A DNA stretch of 64,000 bases, from positions 17,593,361 through 17,657,360 of the forward strand of contig NC_067120.1 in the NCBI RefSeq assembly GCF_021347895.1, written 5' to 3'. Positions 36,501 to 48,100 of the stretch are shown one piece after another (within the stretch, counting starts at the first letter, position 1; each line of letters opens with the position of its first letter). The notes below the pieces were generated by a model. It saw nothing but the letters and a program-made list of their open reading frames with translations, searched no databases and was not told where the DNA came from. This stretch comes from Acanthochromis polyacanthus (Eukaryota > Chordata > Actinopteri > Pomacentridae). The position numbers and the translations under genes were made by a program.

Positions 36501-37158
36501 ATAATTCCTTAAAAATTTCCCTTAAAAGTTTTATTTTGAAAAATAATCCTCCAAATTTGGCAAGAAAATTCTTGTAAATATTTGCAAAATATGAGTAAAA
36601 ATCCTAAAACTATCTAAAGTGATTAAGTATATATATATCAGTAAAACTTCTAATATTTCTTTTAAGAACATTCACATAATAATCAACCAAAATCCAGCAA
36701 ATTTCACTGGATTTTGGTCGATTTTATGTGAATGTTCTTAAAACTGCACTAGATGTCGTCTAATTATGCCAGAAGTGAAATTGTATTTCTAAGAAGAATT
36801 AGCAGCAGGGTTGTCTGGTTTTGTGGTCAGCATTTTTCCCTTTTGCTTTTATTTCAGGAGGATGAGGAGGCTTGTGTCGCCCCCACAGCCTCCTGCCTCC
36901 TCGGGGACCCGGCTCCTCCTCTGGAGCAGCTCCAGGCTGCACTACCAGAGGATGTGGAGGCCATGGAGAGACTTAGATGCAAACTGCAGGCTGACTGGAA
37001 GCTCCTGCAGACCACAGGTGAATGCACAACAGCAGCATCACATTTCAGTATTTGCATAATTGGACACACGGAGAGCTTAAAATCACCTGCACTCAATTAA
37101 CTGGAATATTTATCTCCTAAAAACAGCACCAGAAACCGGAGGAGGTGATGAACGCTGA
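27533..37158 (+). CDS. hdac10: Histone deacetylase 10 (polyamine deacetylase), complete, 20 exons
   Basis: HDAC10 is a zinc enzyme that removes acetyl groups from N8-acetylspermidine in the cytoplasm. Exons: 27533-27591, 28983-29117, 29232-29328, 29464-29561, 30511-30615, 30717-30785, 30885-31011, 31562-31627, 31712-31771, 31929-32018, 32170-32276, 32354-32421, 33457-33703, 33783-33906, 34017-34102, 35036-35092, 35226-35307, 35568-35756, 36858-37017, 37127-37158. The 2058 nt read in frame (685 residues). [25 protein letters not shown] and LEGGYN carry the catalytic His pair, zinc ligands and Tyr. The gatekeeper Glu that favours polyamines is kept (residue 272, GDPE). The nearby P-A-C-E motif reads PACK (Lys24). 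Residues about 480-680 form the inactive second deacetylase-like half. Candidate poly(A) signal ATTAAA at 37272. Two long introns are padded by TTAA MITEs. Confidence 0.97.
29696..29961 (+). mobile_element. Left-end fragment of a Tc1-like transposon in hdac10 intron
   Basis: Begins after TA with CACTCAACAAAAATATAAAC, the recognisable end of a common fish Tc1/mariner family. It follows the family's end sequence (a CAGGTGTGCCTTAGACTGCC block) to about 29961, where the similarity stops. No opposite end was found, so it is truncated. Confidence 0.65.
32625..33122 (+). mobile_element. TTAA-type MITE, copy B (hdac10 intron)
   Basis: Same family and orientation as copy A. It starts CACCCTTGTGTCATCCTG and ends GACAACAGGAGGG-TTAA. 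The internal GAACATTC hairpin is present. The left TTAA has changed to TTCA. Confidence 0.7.
34206..34600 (+). repeat. Dispersed repeat (GGAATAGTCTGACATTTTGG family)
   Basis: Starts with AAAGGAATAGTCTGACATTT and includes ACTCTCATACTTAGTGGTAAA and a GTTACCTTTAGACAAAGCCAG block. From memory these blocks recur in many fish genomes as a diverged repeat. It lies in an hdac10 intron. The class is not assigned. Confidence 0.5.
35781..36297 (-). mobile_element. TTAA-type MITE, copy C (inverted, hdac10 intron)
   Basis: Opposite orientation to copies A and B. It begins TAACCCTCCTGTTGTGCTCA and proceeds to the TTTTGACCTGCAGGAC end. The far TTAA is lost. It shares the AATTTGGCAAGAAAATT and GAACATTCAC blocks with the other copies. 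Confidence 0.7.
36498..36741 (-). mobile_element. TTAA-type MITE, copy D (partial) with long hairpin
   Basis: Contains the central part of the family only. The hairpin arms are nearly perfect: TTAAGAACATTCAC at 36662-36675 pairs with its complement at 36728-36741. The pairing continues into ATCAACCAAAATCCAG and its complement. Confidence 0.65.
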
Positions 37159-39197
37159 AGCTGTGCTGCTCCTGTTTAATCCTTCAGAAGACATGAAGGA
37201 CATCAGTCAGACTTTTCAATGTAATTTTGTATTTTTTTAGCTGTTTTTACTGTCCAAGTGAGAGCACAAATATTAAACACTGTATGAAAGAACTGAACCT
37301 TTTAGCTCAGTGTATGTTAATAATATTGTCGGAATCTGTGAAATATGTTCTTGCATCAGTAATAGTCATGTGCGTAATGAAGGCCTATACAGTCCAATGA
37401 GGTGAGCGACTTCTCCTATAAGTCAGACTCTACTGTGTGAATGCATGCAGTCTAAAATGCACTATTTGGGCCTTTATGTAACTGATTGTTTATAATAATT
37501 GAAAGAAGGCTGCAGCTTTTCATTACTGATTAAACTAATGATTATTTCCTGGTTAAAACATGGCAGAAAATAGTATAGAATCTCAAAAAGTATTTCCTAC
37601 ACCCTAAATAAAAATGTTTAGACTGTTTTTTTTTTGTCAACCCAAACGCTGCTAGATTGCTGTCATAAAAGCCTAAGAGAAATGGAAAGTATTCACATTT
37701 TACTGCAGCTTGAAAGATCTTAAATATTCGCTGATCAATGAAGTTGCCTGTAGGTCATGTAATCAGCTGATGCATCAACTGACTAATTATGTACTTTTAT
37801 ATATTTAATGTTGTAAAAATTATTCATGTATAATAATCCTAGGGTCTAATTAGAAATGCAGCTTTAATTAGTACATTTATTGACTGCTATGTTTTTTAAA
37901 TGGATGACTGCCAGATGGTTAAACCTGATTTTGACTTTATTACAAGTTTTCTTTTTTTTTTCATTTCAATTATTCTTTTCCATGGTAATGCATGAAAAAA
38001 CAACGAATGGATACAATTTATAAAGCACAAAATACACAAATCCCATGTACAAGAACAGGAGTAGGATGAAGAATAAGTCTTTTTAACTCCTACCCCAGTC
38101 TTTTTTCCAAACTCAAACAGAAAAACAACCACAACAAAAAAACATCAGATGGCCACAATCAATCTACAGATCAATTACATCATTGTTATTGCTCCTTTGC
38201 ATAAATGTTAAATATTTTTTCTTTAAACTTACATTTAAACTGCAAGTCACCAAAAACATTTTCTTTTAAAAAATATTGACCAGGTTATTTAAATATTGCA
38301 TTTATTTATATGTAGCTTGGCTTATTTGTTAGCTGTCCAACTCCATTTTATACTCTTCATTTCTTCTAATCAGTCAGAACTAGTACGTTATGGAGTCCCG
38401 TTATATTCAATACTAAATGCATACATTGAATAAATGTTCCTGTGAAAAAAATAAACATGGCTGTTAGATTAATGCTGAAATAAATGTGGCATTAGATGTC
38501 ACCTGAGATAAACAGAAACATCCAATTAAAAAATATAAACTTATGTATTTATTAAATGCATTTAGAAGTTAGTTGCCTCATTTGTTTATGTCAATATTTA
38601 TTTAATGGCCATTTATTTAACTGCATACATATTTATTTAATATGAATATAATTTAATTATATGCATATTTATTTAATATTGACTAAATTCGATGATATGC
38701 AGAATGTCTTTTTTTCTAATCGAATGGATGTTCATTTTCTAGTTGAATGTTTTTATTTGCAAATTCCAATTTTACACAATGGGAGACTGCTCTTAATATT
38801 TGTGGTTTTTTTAAATTTTGTTTATAATTTTATAGCAACTAATTCTGACTCTTCTCGTTTATGTTGTGTTGTGTTATTGTGTGATATTCTTTGCTTCTCT
38901 GGCTTCAGACCAAACATGAAGTGTGTTTTTCCGCCCTTGACTCTGAAACCTCGTGTTCCTCCTCAGGTCTATGGGTGGCGCTGTGTGTGATTGTGTGTCT
39001 GCCGGTGGAGAGCAGATGAGGCTCTTACTCACATGTGAGTCATTGGTTTGCGTTGATGCTGCTCCTTAAAGCTGCTGTCTGCCTGTGAGTGGTGTGTTGT
39101 CGCTGTGATTGGAGCAGCAGCCGGTGTGTGGATGCATCGCAGGGCGGACTGAGCTCACCGACAGACCGGCCACAAGCTCTCACAGACGCGCTGAAAC
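37159..39197. other. Intergenic between hdac10 and parvb
   Basis: Holds the hdac10 3' UTR with ATTAAA at 37272-37277, then AT-rich sequence (notably 38500-38690, rich in ATTTATTTAAT) with no supported gene. The last 250 bases are GC-richer and should contain the parvb promoter and 5' UTR. Confidence 0.5.
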
Positions 39198-42100
39198 ATG
39201 TCCGGGACTCCGGCCACATCTGCGACCCTGCAGCCCGCAAAAATGAAAAAGGACGAGTCCTTTCTGGGGAAACTAGGAGGAACCCTCGTCCGGAAGAAGA
39301 AATCTAAAGAAGGTGAGTGTTTTAGAGGCTGTTTCTGTTAGTTTGACTTGATCAAGGGCCTGCGTTTGTGTCTCTTCTGTTGTGTTTCTGTCCATGGTGC
39401 TGCAATCACATGATGCGCTCATAAAGTATTCACCTCTGGGACATCACTGGCAGCTGATTCATAGGCCGTACACACGATTTAGTAAATTTATACAGCAGTG
39501 TGGGAGGTTTTTCCCTATGTGTCAAGTTTTTCTCAATTTTTGATGTGAGGTGCTGTGTTGCCAAGTCAGTCCATAGTTGGTTCATGAATTGAATTTTCAC
39601 AGTTAAACACCAATTTAACAGCAAGAAATACTTCTAAAGAGGGCGAGACAAAGCCTCACAGTATCTCCACTGGCATTCAACATGAGGTAAGTAAACAGAA
39701 ATAGATCATACACTCAGTGACCCCTGTCAGGAATGCGAGTTTATAAAGATAAAGGTGTAAGAAGATTAGTCTGCCCGCTTTATTTTGGACATCCAAAACA
39801 CGCCTCTCTAACTTAATTCTCTAGTTTTCACAACTGTGGACTATTTTCCGCCCTACCACAGGTCACACGCTGTCTGGTCAAAGGGACAGCTGCAGGGTTT
39901 AACGCCCCAGTGTGTGTGTTTGTGTGTGTGTGCTCTCACCCATGTGTTTGTAATTTCCGTTAAGGGAGGGCCACCAGCAGGCACACAGACAGCTTAATTG
40001 TTGAGGAGCCTCCTTCAATTCCATACTTCACCTCCAAAAGTGGATGCTTTCTATTCATTTCAAAAAAGTATTATTATACCTCCTAAAATTGCGATCCAAA
40101 TATACAGAAGTTTATTTTTTGGCTCTAATGGGCTCTGAATTTGAGGGAAATGTGTATAAAATGATACACAAGGCAGCATTGTAGACTTGAAATGAAAAGC
40201 TGCAGAAGCTGATGTAGATTATACACTAGATCAGAAAGTAGATGATTTCTTAATTGTAGAACTTCATTTATGAAACAAAAACACTTTTTTTTTTTTGTAG
40301 ACCCAAAGATACTAGGAAAAAATTTGCTTCAGGACTATTAAACATGATTTGATGGATTCTTCCAACGTGAAAACGGCGTGAAGGGAAACAAAATGTGAAA
40401 TGTTCAGGGATCAAAAAACGCCATCCTGCCGCCAACGCCCCCCAGAGTTAATTAGATGATAGCTGAGAGGAGGAGCTCTGTGTATTGAGGGAATTAGGAT
40501 AATCGTCATCCTGCTTGAACTTGCCCTCAAAGCTTTGCCAGAACCTGCAAGAATTCTGCTGGTGATCAGTAGGATGTGATGTAAAAATCAACGTGTCAAC
40601 AAAGTGTTTCTCACAGAGGTTTCTTATATTTTGGTCCAAAGGTGTTATGACCTAAACGTTTGAGGTGTGAAGTTGTCCAATCCCTTTTTAACAAGGTGTG
40701 CTTTTTTTATCAGCCTGAAGAGAAAACATGCCTCAGACTTCAGTGTGGAAGGAGAAAGCTGAAGAATATTCTTTTGTGGATGAATGATGTCATCAAAATG
40801 CGTCTGGTGTTTTAGTTCTAAACCTCCAGAATACCTGCAGTGGTTGGTAGAAGACCCTCTGTGGTCCTCATTACTTAATTTTTATATTCGGCTCCAAGTC
40901 AGTGCTGTTTGCAGTGACTTCTGCAGGGCGGGTAGCTTGGAATCCCAGAAGGCCTCAGCACCAGTGTCCCCTTTGGCTTGTTAGAGAGCAGTGCCCCTGT
41001 GTGGTCAGATAGGATTAAAGCTCAGATAAACACAGGTCAATGTAAAGGCAGACGTTCACATTAATTAGATTTAGAATCAGCATAGCAAAGCAAAAGTAAG
41101 CGTAGTTATTGTTGCTAATGGAGCACAGCGTGTTGTTGTGGTTTCTGTTATGTTAGGGTGTGGTCCTCTGTCTTCTTTTTAAGGCGACGCCCAACAGAGA
41201 CGCGTTGCTACTGGAAAAGTGGGTGAATAACCACCATTAATAACTGGGACTTGCGGTTTGTAAAATCATGCTGACGCTTCACTCTCACTTAAACCGTCCT
41301 CTTCCCCTTGTTGAATTAAACTGGGACAGAATGTGCTGCTCAAGGCTCTTTGACAAGACACATCCAGATCCCTGCAGCTGTGGAGCAGAGTTTGTAGATA
41401 TGCTTTTTTTCTGTATATCCTGATAAACTGAGGAGGAAGTCTGCATTTCTCTGACAAGGCTGTAGTGCCTTTGTCAGCAGCAGACTGAGCTGTAGTAATG
41501 ATGATTTAGTGAATAAGGAATGAGAGGATGAGTGTGTTGTCATTTGTCACATCCTGAACACTAGCAGTTTGATAATACTTTGAAAATGCATAATAAGTGT
41601 AGTTCAAATGCACGTCGCTGTAGGATGGATGTTGTTAATAGTAAGTTGTCTGTTTTTCTAGCCAAAGTTGCACGCTTTTTCGCTTATTTTACCTACATAG
41701 CTTATCAGTACATTCTGCATTAGTATCATTGTTTTAAATGGTTAACCAACATTACTAAATACCCTGTATTTTTATACTGAAGCGCTGTGCTTCATAGTAG
41801 GGATTTAAAGATTTAGTGGAAAACAAACGTGCTTTTGTGCAGACATAAGTATGGCATTATTAGTTATCATAATATGGAAGATTTTATTTTTTTGCCAAAT
41901 ATTCTCTTCTTACTGTTTTTAGCCCACAGCATCACATCACCCCAGTTCTGACTTCGCTCCACTAGAATTGATTTTAGGATTTTATCGATTACCTTTAAAG
42001 CATGTCCAGGCCTGACCCATATAAGCATACTGGGTTTTGTGTCTTTTGTCTTCTTGTTTTAACTAACTCAGATTAATTTTGCTGCCCTTTTGTAGCTTTA

Positions 42101-45100
42101 CTGGCTGACTGTTCTTATTTTTCTTTCTGCTTATTCTGCTTTGGTTTGTCTGTAAAAGCACCTTGTAGGTTCTATATGAACAAAGCTTTTATTATTGTTG
42201 TTGTATTTCAAGTAAGTGGATGCAAAATGGACTGGAACATATTCACTATGTCAAGCAATTATACACGGAGTTGATGTGGTGACCACTATTATTTTATTAA
42301 TATGTGCTTGGGAAGAGTCTTGACCAATATCGAAACCTGCAAAAGCAGAAATAGCTAAGATATGTGTGAATTAGGGAAATGTACTTTTACGCATGCCGTT
42401 ACAGTTTCTTCAACAGCGACCACTGGAAAGTTCATTTTCCAACCGTAAAATGTCACACTCGTGTCTTGATGAAGCCGCAAGTTCCTGCATGTGGCATCTT
42501 TTTAACAGTCCAGCAAGGATATGTCAGTATAATAAGAACATTTTAATCAAAAGAGTGCCTGGATTTAGGGAGATTTTTTCTCTTTTTATCTCTTTACACT
42601 TGCAAATGTTGAGTGTTTATGTCAAAGATTAATACTGCCAGATGCATCTTTTTTTCTCTAAACTTTCAGACCTCAGTATTTGCACCAGATTTGAGTAATA
42701 ATTTAAGTGCAGCATGGACACAAAGAAGCTGTGGCATTATTTCATTATGGAGAACATACAACAACAAATTACATATAATTTGAAGCAAACACTGGGTGTG
42801 ATGGGTTGGATAGTTTTGACTGTCATTCTTAATATCCGCTGAAGGCCCCCTGTGGAACATACTCAGCCACACTGTCATCTCCTGGCTGCTGTTACTCGCT
42901 GGTGCCTGTGTTGGTGTAAATAACCAGAGCTATATTTAAGGTCCAGCCTGTCTTCTCCATTCTACCGCATTATTTATATCTTTCCCTCTGTGCTACAGTG
43001 AACCGCCTCCCCTCCCTTGGGAGCAGTGGGACCAAACGAGACGAGGTCAATATCAATAAATCTTACGCTGCTGATTATACTTGGAGCATTTTTTGCTTTA
43101 AAGCAAAAAGAAATCCGACCATATGCTCCTGTTGCCGTGACTGATCGCTGTGTCATTTAGCGGTTTGCAGTACAGCAGAGCGGCTTCTTATGTGAATGTG
43201 CAATGAAGCCGGTCTAAGATAAATGCTCCTGACTGCAGGCTTCGTTTGCATTGAATTAATGTAATTTTGTTAACGGGGCTGCCTGATTGATTATCTGCTG
43301 CAGCTAAACATATTAAATGCTCCATTCACGTGCTCATCGAAAGGGGTAGAGTTATTCACTAAAACAACCCTGCTCTCTCTTGTATTGCTGTGGAATAAGC
43401 GGACTGCAGCTAATTTTAACAGGCAGTTGTTAAAGGACGTATCAGGGCATTGTTGGTGTGAGAAAAGTGCTTTTTTTTAAGGGTTAAAACAACATGCAGC
43501 ATTCATACCACTGCCTGCACGGTGAATTAGCGGATATCTAGTCATCACATTACCTGTCATCGCTCGGTGAAGCCTGTCCTGCACCCACTGCTTGACAGCC
43601 CAGAGGTGAGTGGTGTGCATAGGGTGCTTTGGGGGGTTTGCATCCAGTGTGGCGTCTCCTTCCTGTCCCATGAACGCTCAACCGCCTCCCCCTCCTCCGT
43701 TCCCTCAGCCTGTCCGGTAACTGGACCGCAGAGGTGGGGTGGAGAGCTGTGACAGAAATAAACACGTGATGACGCCTCTGCCGCCGCTCAGCTGCACCGA
43801 CTGCCATTCACACACACATATATACACACACACACTGAACTTACATATAGACATACTCTCCGGCGTTTTCTACCTCCGCTCTCTGCCATTAGGGAGAATC
43901 CGGTGAGTTATTGTGGGGACATGGCGGGGCTGCTGTGTGGGACCAAGAGGAAGAAACAAGGTAATTTGATTTTAATGTCTGGGCTTTAAGGAACTTGGAA
44001 ATGGAAATGGGGAAGCAGGACCTGTTACCTTTATTGCAGTGTTGGTTAAAATCCAGCACTGTCTTGTTTTGGTTCTCATGACTTCAGATTTATTTTTGTT
44101 TCCACATGTCGTGCTGCATAAATCATGCTCGGTAAATGAGTTTTATTTAATAATTTGACCCTTTTAACAGTAATTTTCTGCGCTAAAGCTGAGTCCAGCA
44201 CTGTCTAACGCAGCAACAATGCAGTCAGATGGACAGAGAGGGAGGAAGCAGCACAATTATGATGAAATGCACTCAGCCTCCTCTGTAATTACCAAGCAAA
44301 CTGCTGATCTGTTGTGAGATTCAGCGCTCGAGCCGGATTTCAGCTCTTATGAGAAGGCTGAATCAGATAGTAAACCTATGGGGACCCCCCTCCCAGTCCA
44401 GTTCTGTGTATTCTCTCTTCGCTTACACTTTGAAGTTGTGATTTTTGTTCTGATTGTACTCTAAAGCACGCTGGTCTAGACTTTCTTTGATTTCATTTTC
44501 AGTGAGAAAAATCTATTTTTTTCATGCTTTTAATGTGAAAAGGCTTTCAGGAGCATCAGTGTTTTTGGCTTTCAACTTCACCTTGGCTTTATAAATAGCG
44601 AGTACGTCAATGAAATGACAGATTTGAGACCATTGATTGTGACATCTCACCAACTGAACGGCGGGAAGATAAAAGCAATGTCGCCATTAGGAGCAGAAAG
44701 TCTTCAAATCCCGGAGAATCTCGCCAGTCAGAAGTGAAAGCCTCTCCAAAGGAATTGATTTTAATCAAAGCTCGACTCATAGTGTGTGTTGCTAGTGTAT
44801 TGGTTCATTTTTGAGTGTCTCGCCACTTTTCAATCAGCTCAGTGATAAAATTTCAGCCACATTGTCTTCCTGTTGTATGCTTGTGCTGAACAAATAGAGG
44901 TAGTTTTTAGTACACTGTGGATAGATGTTGCTGCCTTACAGTGAAATTAATAGTGGAAAGGAAAGAACCTCACTTGTGTGGAGTAAAACTGAGGAACTTC
45001 CAGATGTGTGACGGCTCAAAATCCAATCCAAATGTAACATTTCAAAAACATTTGATAAGCATAAGCATCAGCATTAACAGTGCTCTTCTTGTGTACTGAC

Positions 45101-48100
45101 TGAATAGTAAAGAACAAATCAATGGAATCTAAATCTGTCTCTAAATCACTTTTATTGAACCTCTCACTGGTCTGCACCATCTCAAGAAATTCAAATGTTT
45201 CTAAGTGGTGGCTCATGGTTGTGCTTAAGTATAGGGCTTGAGTAAATGCACAAGTAACAGTGGTGGTTAAATGATTGAAGAGGTGTTTACGGAGGAGGAG
45301 CAGGTCCAACAAATAGACTCCAATTTGGCACCGTAGTTTCCCCACAGTGGTTCCTGTGGTGATGCTGCATTAATAGTGCTACCGCTGACACTGCTTCTTA
45401 TCCTCCTCTTCTTTTCTTTCTGGCGCAGGATCTTCGCCTGGATATTTCCTTCTTTATTGATGCACTCTCTTACTTTTCCAGCTAATATACCTTAAATCAA
45501 GTATTTTGTTGCTTGTTTTATTGATTTTCCTGCTCATTCGGCTTTATGGTTTTTGTGTTTCTGTTGTCTCCCTAGTGAGTGATCTTCACGAAGAGGGGAA
45601 GAATGCAATCAATGCTCCCATGTTGCCTTCAGGGACAGACATCCACCCAGAGGATACACTGCTGGGTATGTGCACATGTAACTGTAAAGAAAATCTCATT
45701 CAGAATTTTCAAATTTCTGCTTGAAAATGAAAAATATATCAGCTAGTTTCCATCTAGAAGTTAACTGTTGGTGACACATCCAACATTTTCAGTTTCTCAA
45801 GACGGAATTATTTTTTTGGGGGGGGGTTTCTGCAACAGCATGTCAGAGCTAACTAAGGCTACAGAAGATAATATGAATCTGTTGACACATGTTGACTAAT
45901 AGGGACTTTGACAGTGGAGCAGCAGGAAATGAAAGTGGGTGGAGTGGCGACGCCTTTGTCTTCAGCAGCCATGTGAATCACTGTTGACATGAGGGTGGGG
46001 GGAACATTTGTTTTTGTGGCTATGAATTTGTATTTACGCAAGACCAAAATATGCCTGTATTTAAAGGCCTGGTTGGAAACTGAAGTGCCAGTCACTCACA
46101 TGTGTTGCCTTTATTTATTTCCTATTATCTTCCACAGAGGAAAATGCAGAGAGGATCATGTTGGACCCGACGTCTCGGGAAAATCTTAAATTTAAAGATC
46201 TTTTGAAGGTAGCTTGTGATCATTTTTGCGCACAAACATCAGTGAAATGCTAAAATTAGGTTGTAGGTTTCATTTTGTTCTTATGTGCATCCAGGTCCTT
46301 ATTGACTGGATCAACAGTGAGTTGGAGGAAGAGAGGATCATTGTCAAAGACCTGGAGGAGGATTGCTATGATGGACAAGTGCTCCAGAAGTTATTTGGTG
46401 AGGAAGTGGTTGCTCACAACCTGCCATGTGTAGAAAGTGGCATTATTGGTAGTAGTAGAAAGTTTTAAAATGTTAATTTTTTTGGTAACAAATTTGCTGG
46501 AAGTGCAAACTTTCAGTCATAGATTTTCATCTGACAGTAAACGCACAACAACACAACAAATTTTTAAAATAATAACACATATCACAAAATCTGAGACAAT
46601 TACAATAACTGATGGTGTGATTTTTGCAACCTGTTGCTCTTCCATTCTATATTTCCTTGTTATTGTGAGTTTATTGCATTTTCAATAAGCTCAGCCATGA
46701 CAGCGTTCAAGAAATAAACATTTTCCTTTGTAGGATTTCTTACTCGTCTATTTACCAGCTGTGCAGAAACACAACTTTATTTGGTGAAAAAGTGAATTGG
46801 CAACAGTAGCTTAAGCTTCCACTTGACACTTTGAAAATGACTGCAGGTAAAACATTTCCCTGAACACATTTATTTTATTGTGAGACAGACATTCAAATGC
46901 ATAAGCGTCCACCACATTCCAAACATTTAAAAATACAACATTATTCCTTTGTCTACTGTGATAAATATGAGTTCACTACTGGGCTGTAGTCTTACAAACC
47001 AGTGTTTATGGTCTGTTCAGAGCTTCCCCCTTGTGACTGTTACATGGCAGTGCAACTGTAATGCCATCAAAACTGAAGTTATCCTATAAAATCTGTGATT
47101 CTTACTCAGATATATGTTTACATGGACCGTGTTGTGTTTGCTCTCCATGTTTTTTGTGCTCTATGCATTTATTACCTTAATCATGCCTTTCTTACATGTA
47201 GATTCATCTGAAAAACATGTACACAAAAACAAAACAGTGAGAAGCTGCATGCTAATTAAATCAAGTCAATAAAATATACACATTTTATCACATATGTTGC
47301 CCCAGTACCAATAACAACAATTTAAAATGCACAACAGAAAACCCTTTTGGGAATTTCTGTGTGATTTCTCGCTTTCTCTTTAGGCCTTTTTTAGTTTTCA
47401 CACTTCTCTTTCACTTTTGTATATTATGCAACCTCCGTCTTTTATTGCATCAGTGCTGCTGCTGGTTTCTTTCTTCTTCTTTTTCTTCTTTCTTTTTTTC
47501 CATAATATTTGAACCCACGCACTTGAGCTAAGCCTCCTAAATCCTCTTCCTTACTTGCTGCTTAGAGCAGGAAAGTCTTCCTTTGTAAGTCATCTTTGTT
47601 GTTGCTGCATTCAGAGCTTTTTCAAGATCTCAAAATCAGTAACCAGAACCCACACTAATAGAGGTCTGAACAAGCATTTAGTTGTAGACTTTATTTGGTT
47701 TGAAGCGCCTCTGTAACTTTTGTGTTTCGTGTAAATTGTCCTTCACCAGTAGACTTAATTTACATTTTTTTCTTCAGCTCCTCTCATTCTTTTGTAAGCC
47801 CACACACCTGAAGCAAGCTTCCTAGCTCAAAGGAGACTGTTATTTTTCTGTGCAATACATCTCAGCATTGTTAGCAAGTGTCTCCTGTATATGGATTGTA
47901 TTTACTTGTGTGTTTGCCCTGAAATAAATTTATCACTTCTGTCCTTTCTGTTGGTGGCAGAAAAGTTGTCAGGCAGAAAGCTGAACGTGGCGGAGGTCAC
48001 CCAGTCGGAGATTGGCCAGAAGCAGAAGCTTCAGACAGTTCTGGAGGCTGTCAATGACCTGCTGAGGCCTCACGGCTGGACCATCGAGTGGAGTGTGGAC

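Noticed and set aside
43477..43807. Overlapping frames on both strands upstream of the alternative parvb exon
   Set aside because: There are no splice sites joining parvb and no domain. The region is better explained as GC-rich promoter DNA.
46437..46688. 83-residue frame after parvb exon 46295-46397
   Set aside because: It is intronic, begins after the GTGAGG donor, is AT-rich and has no domain.
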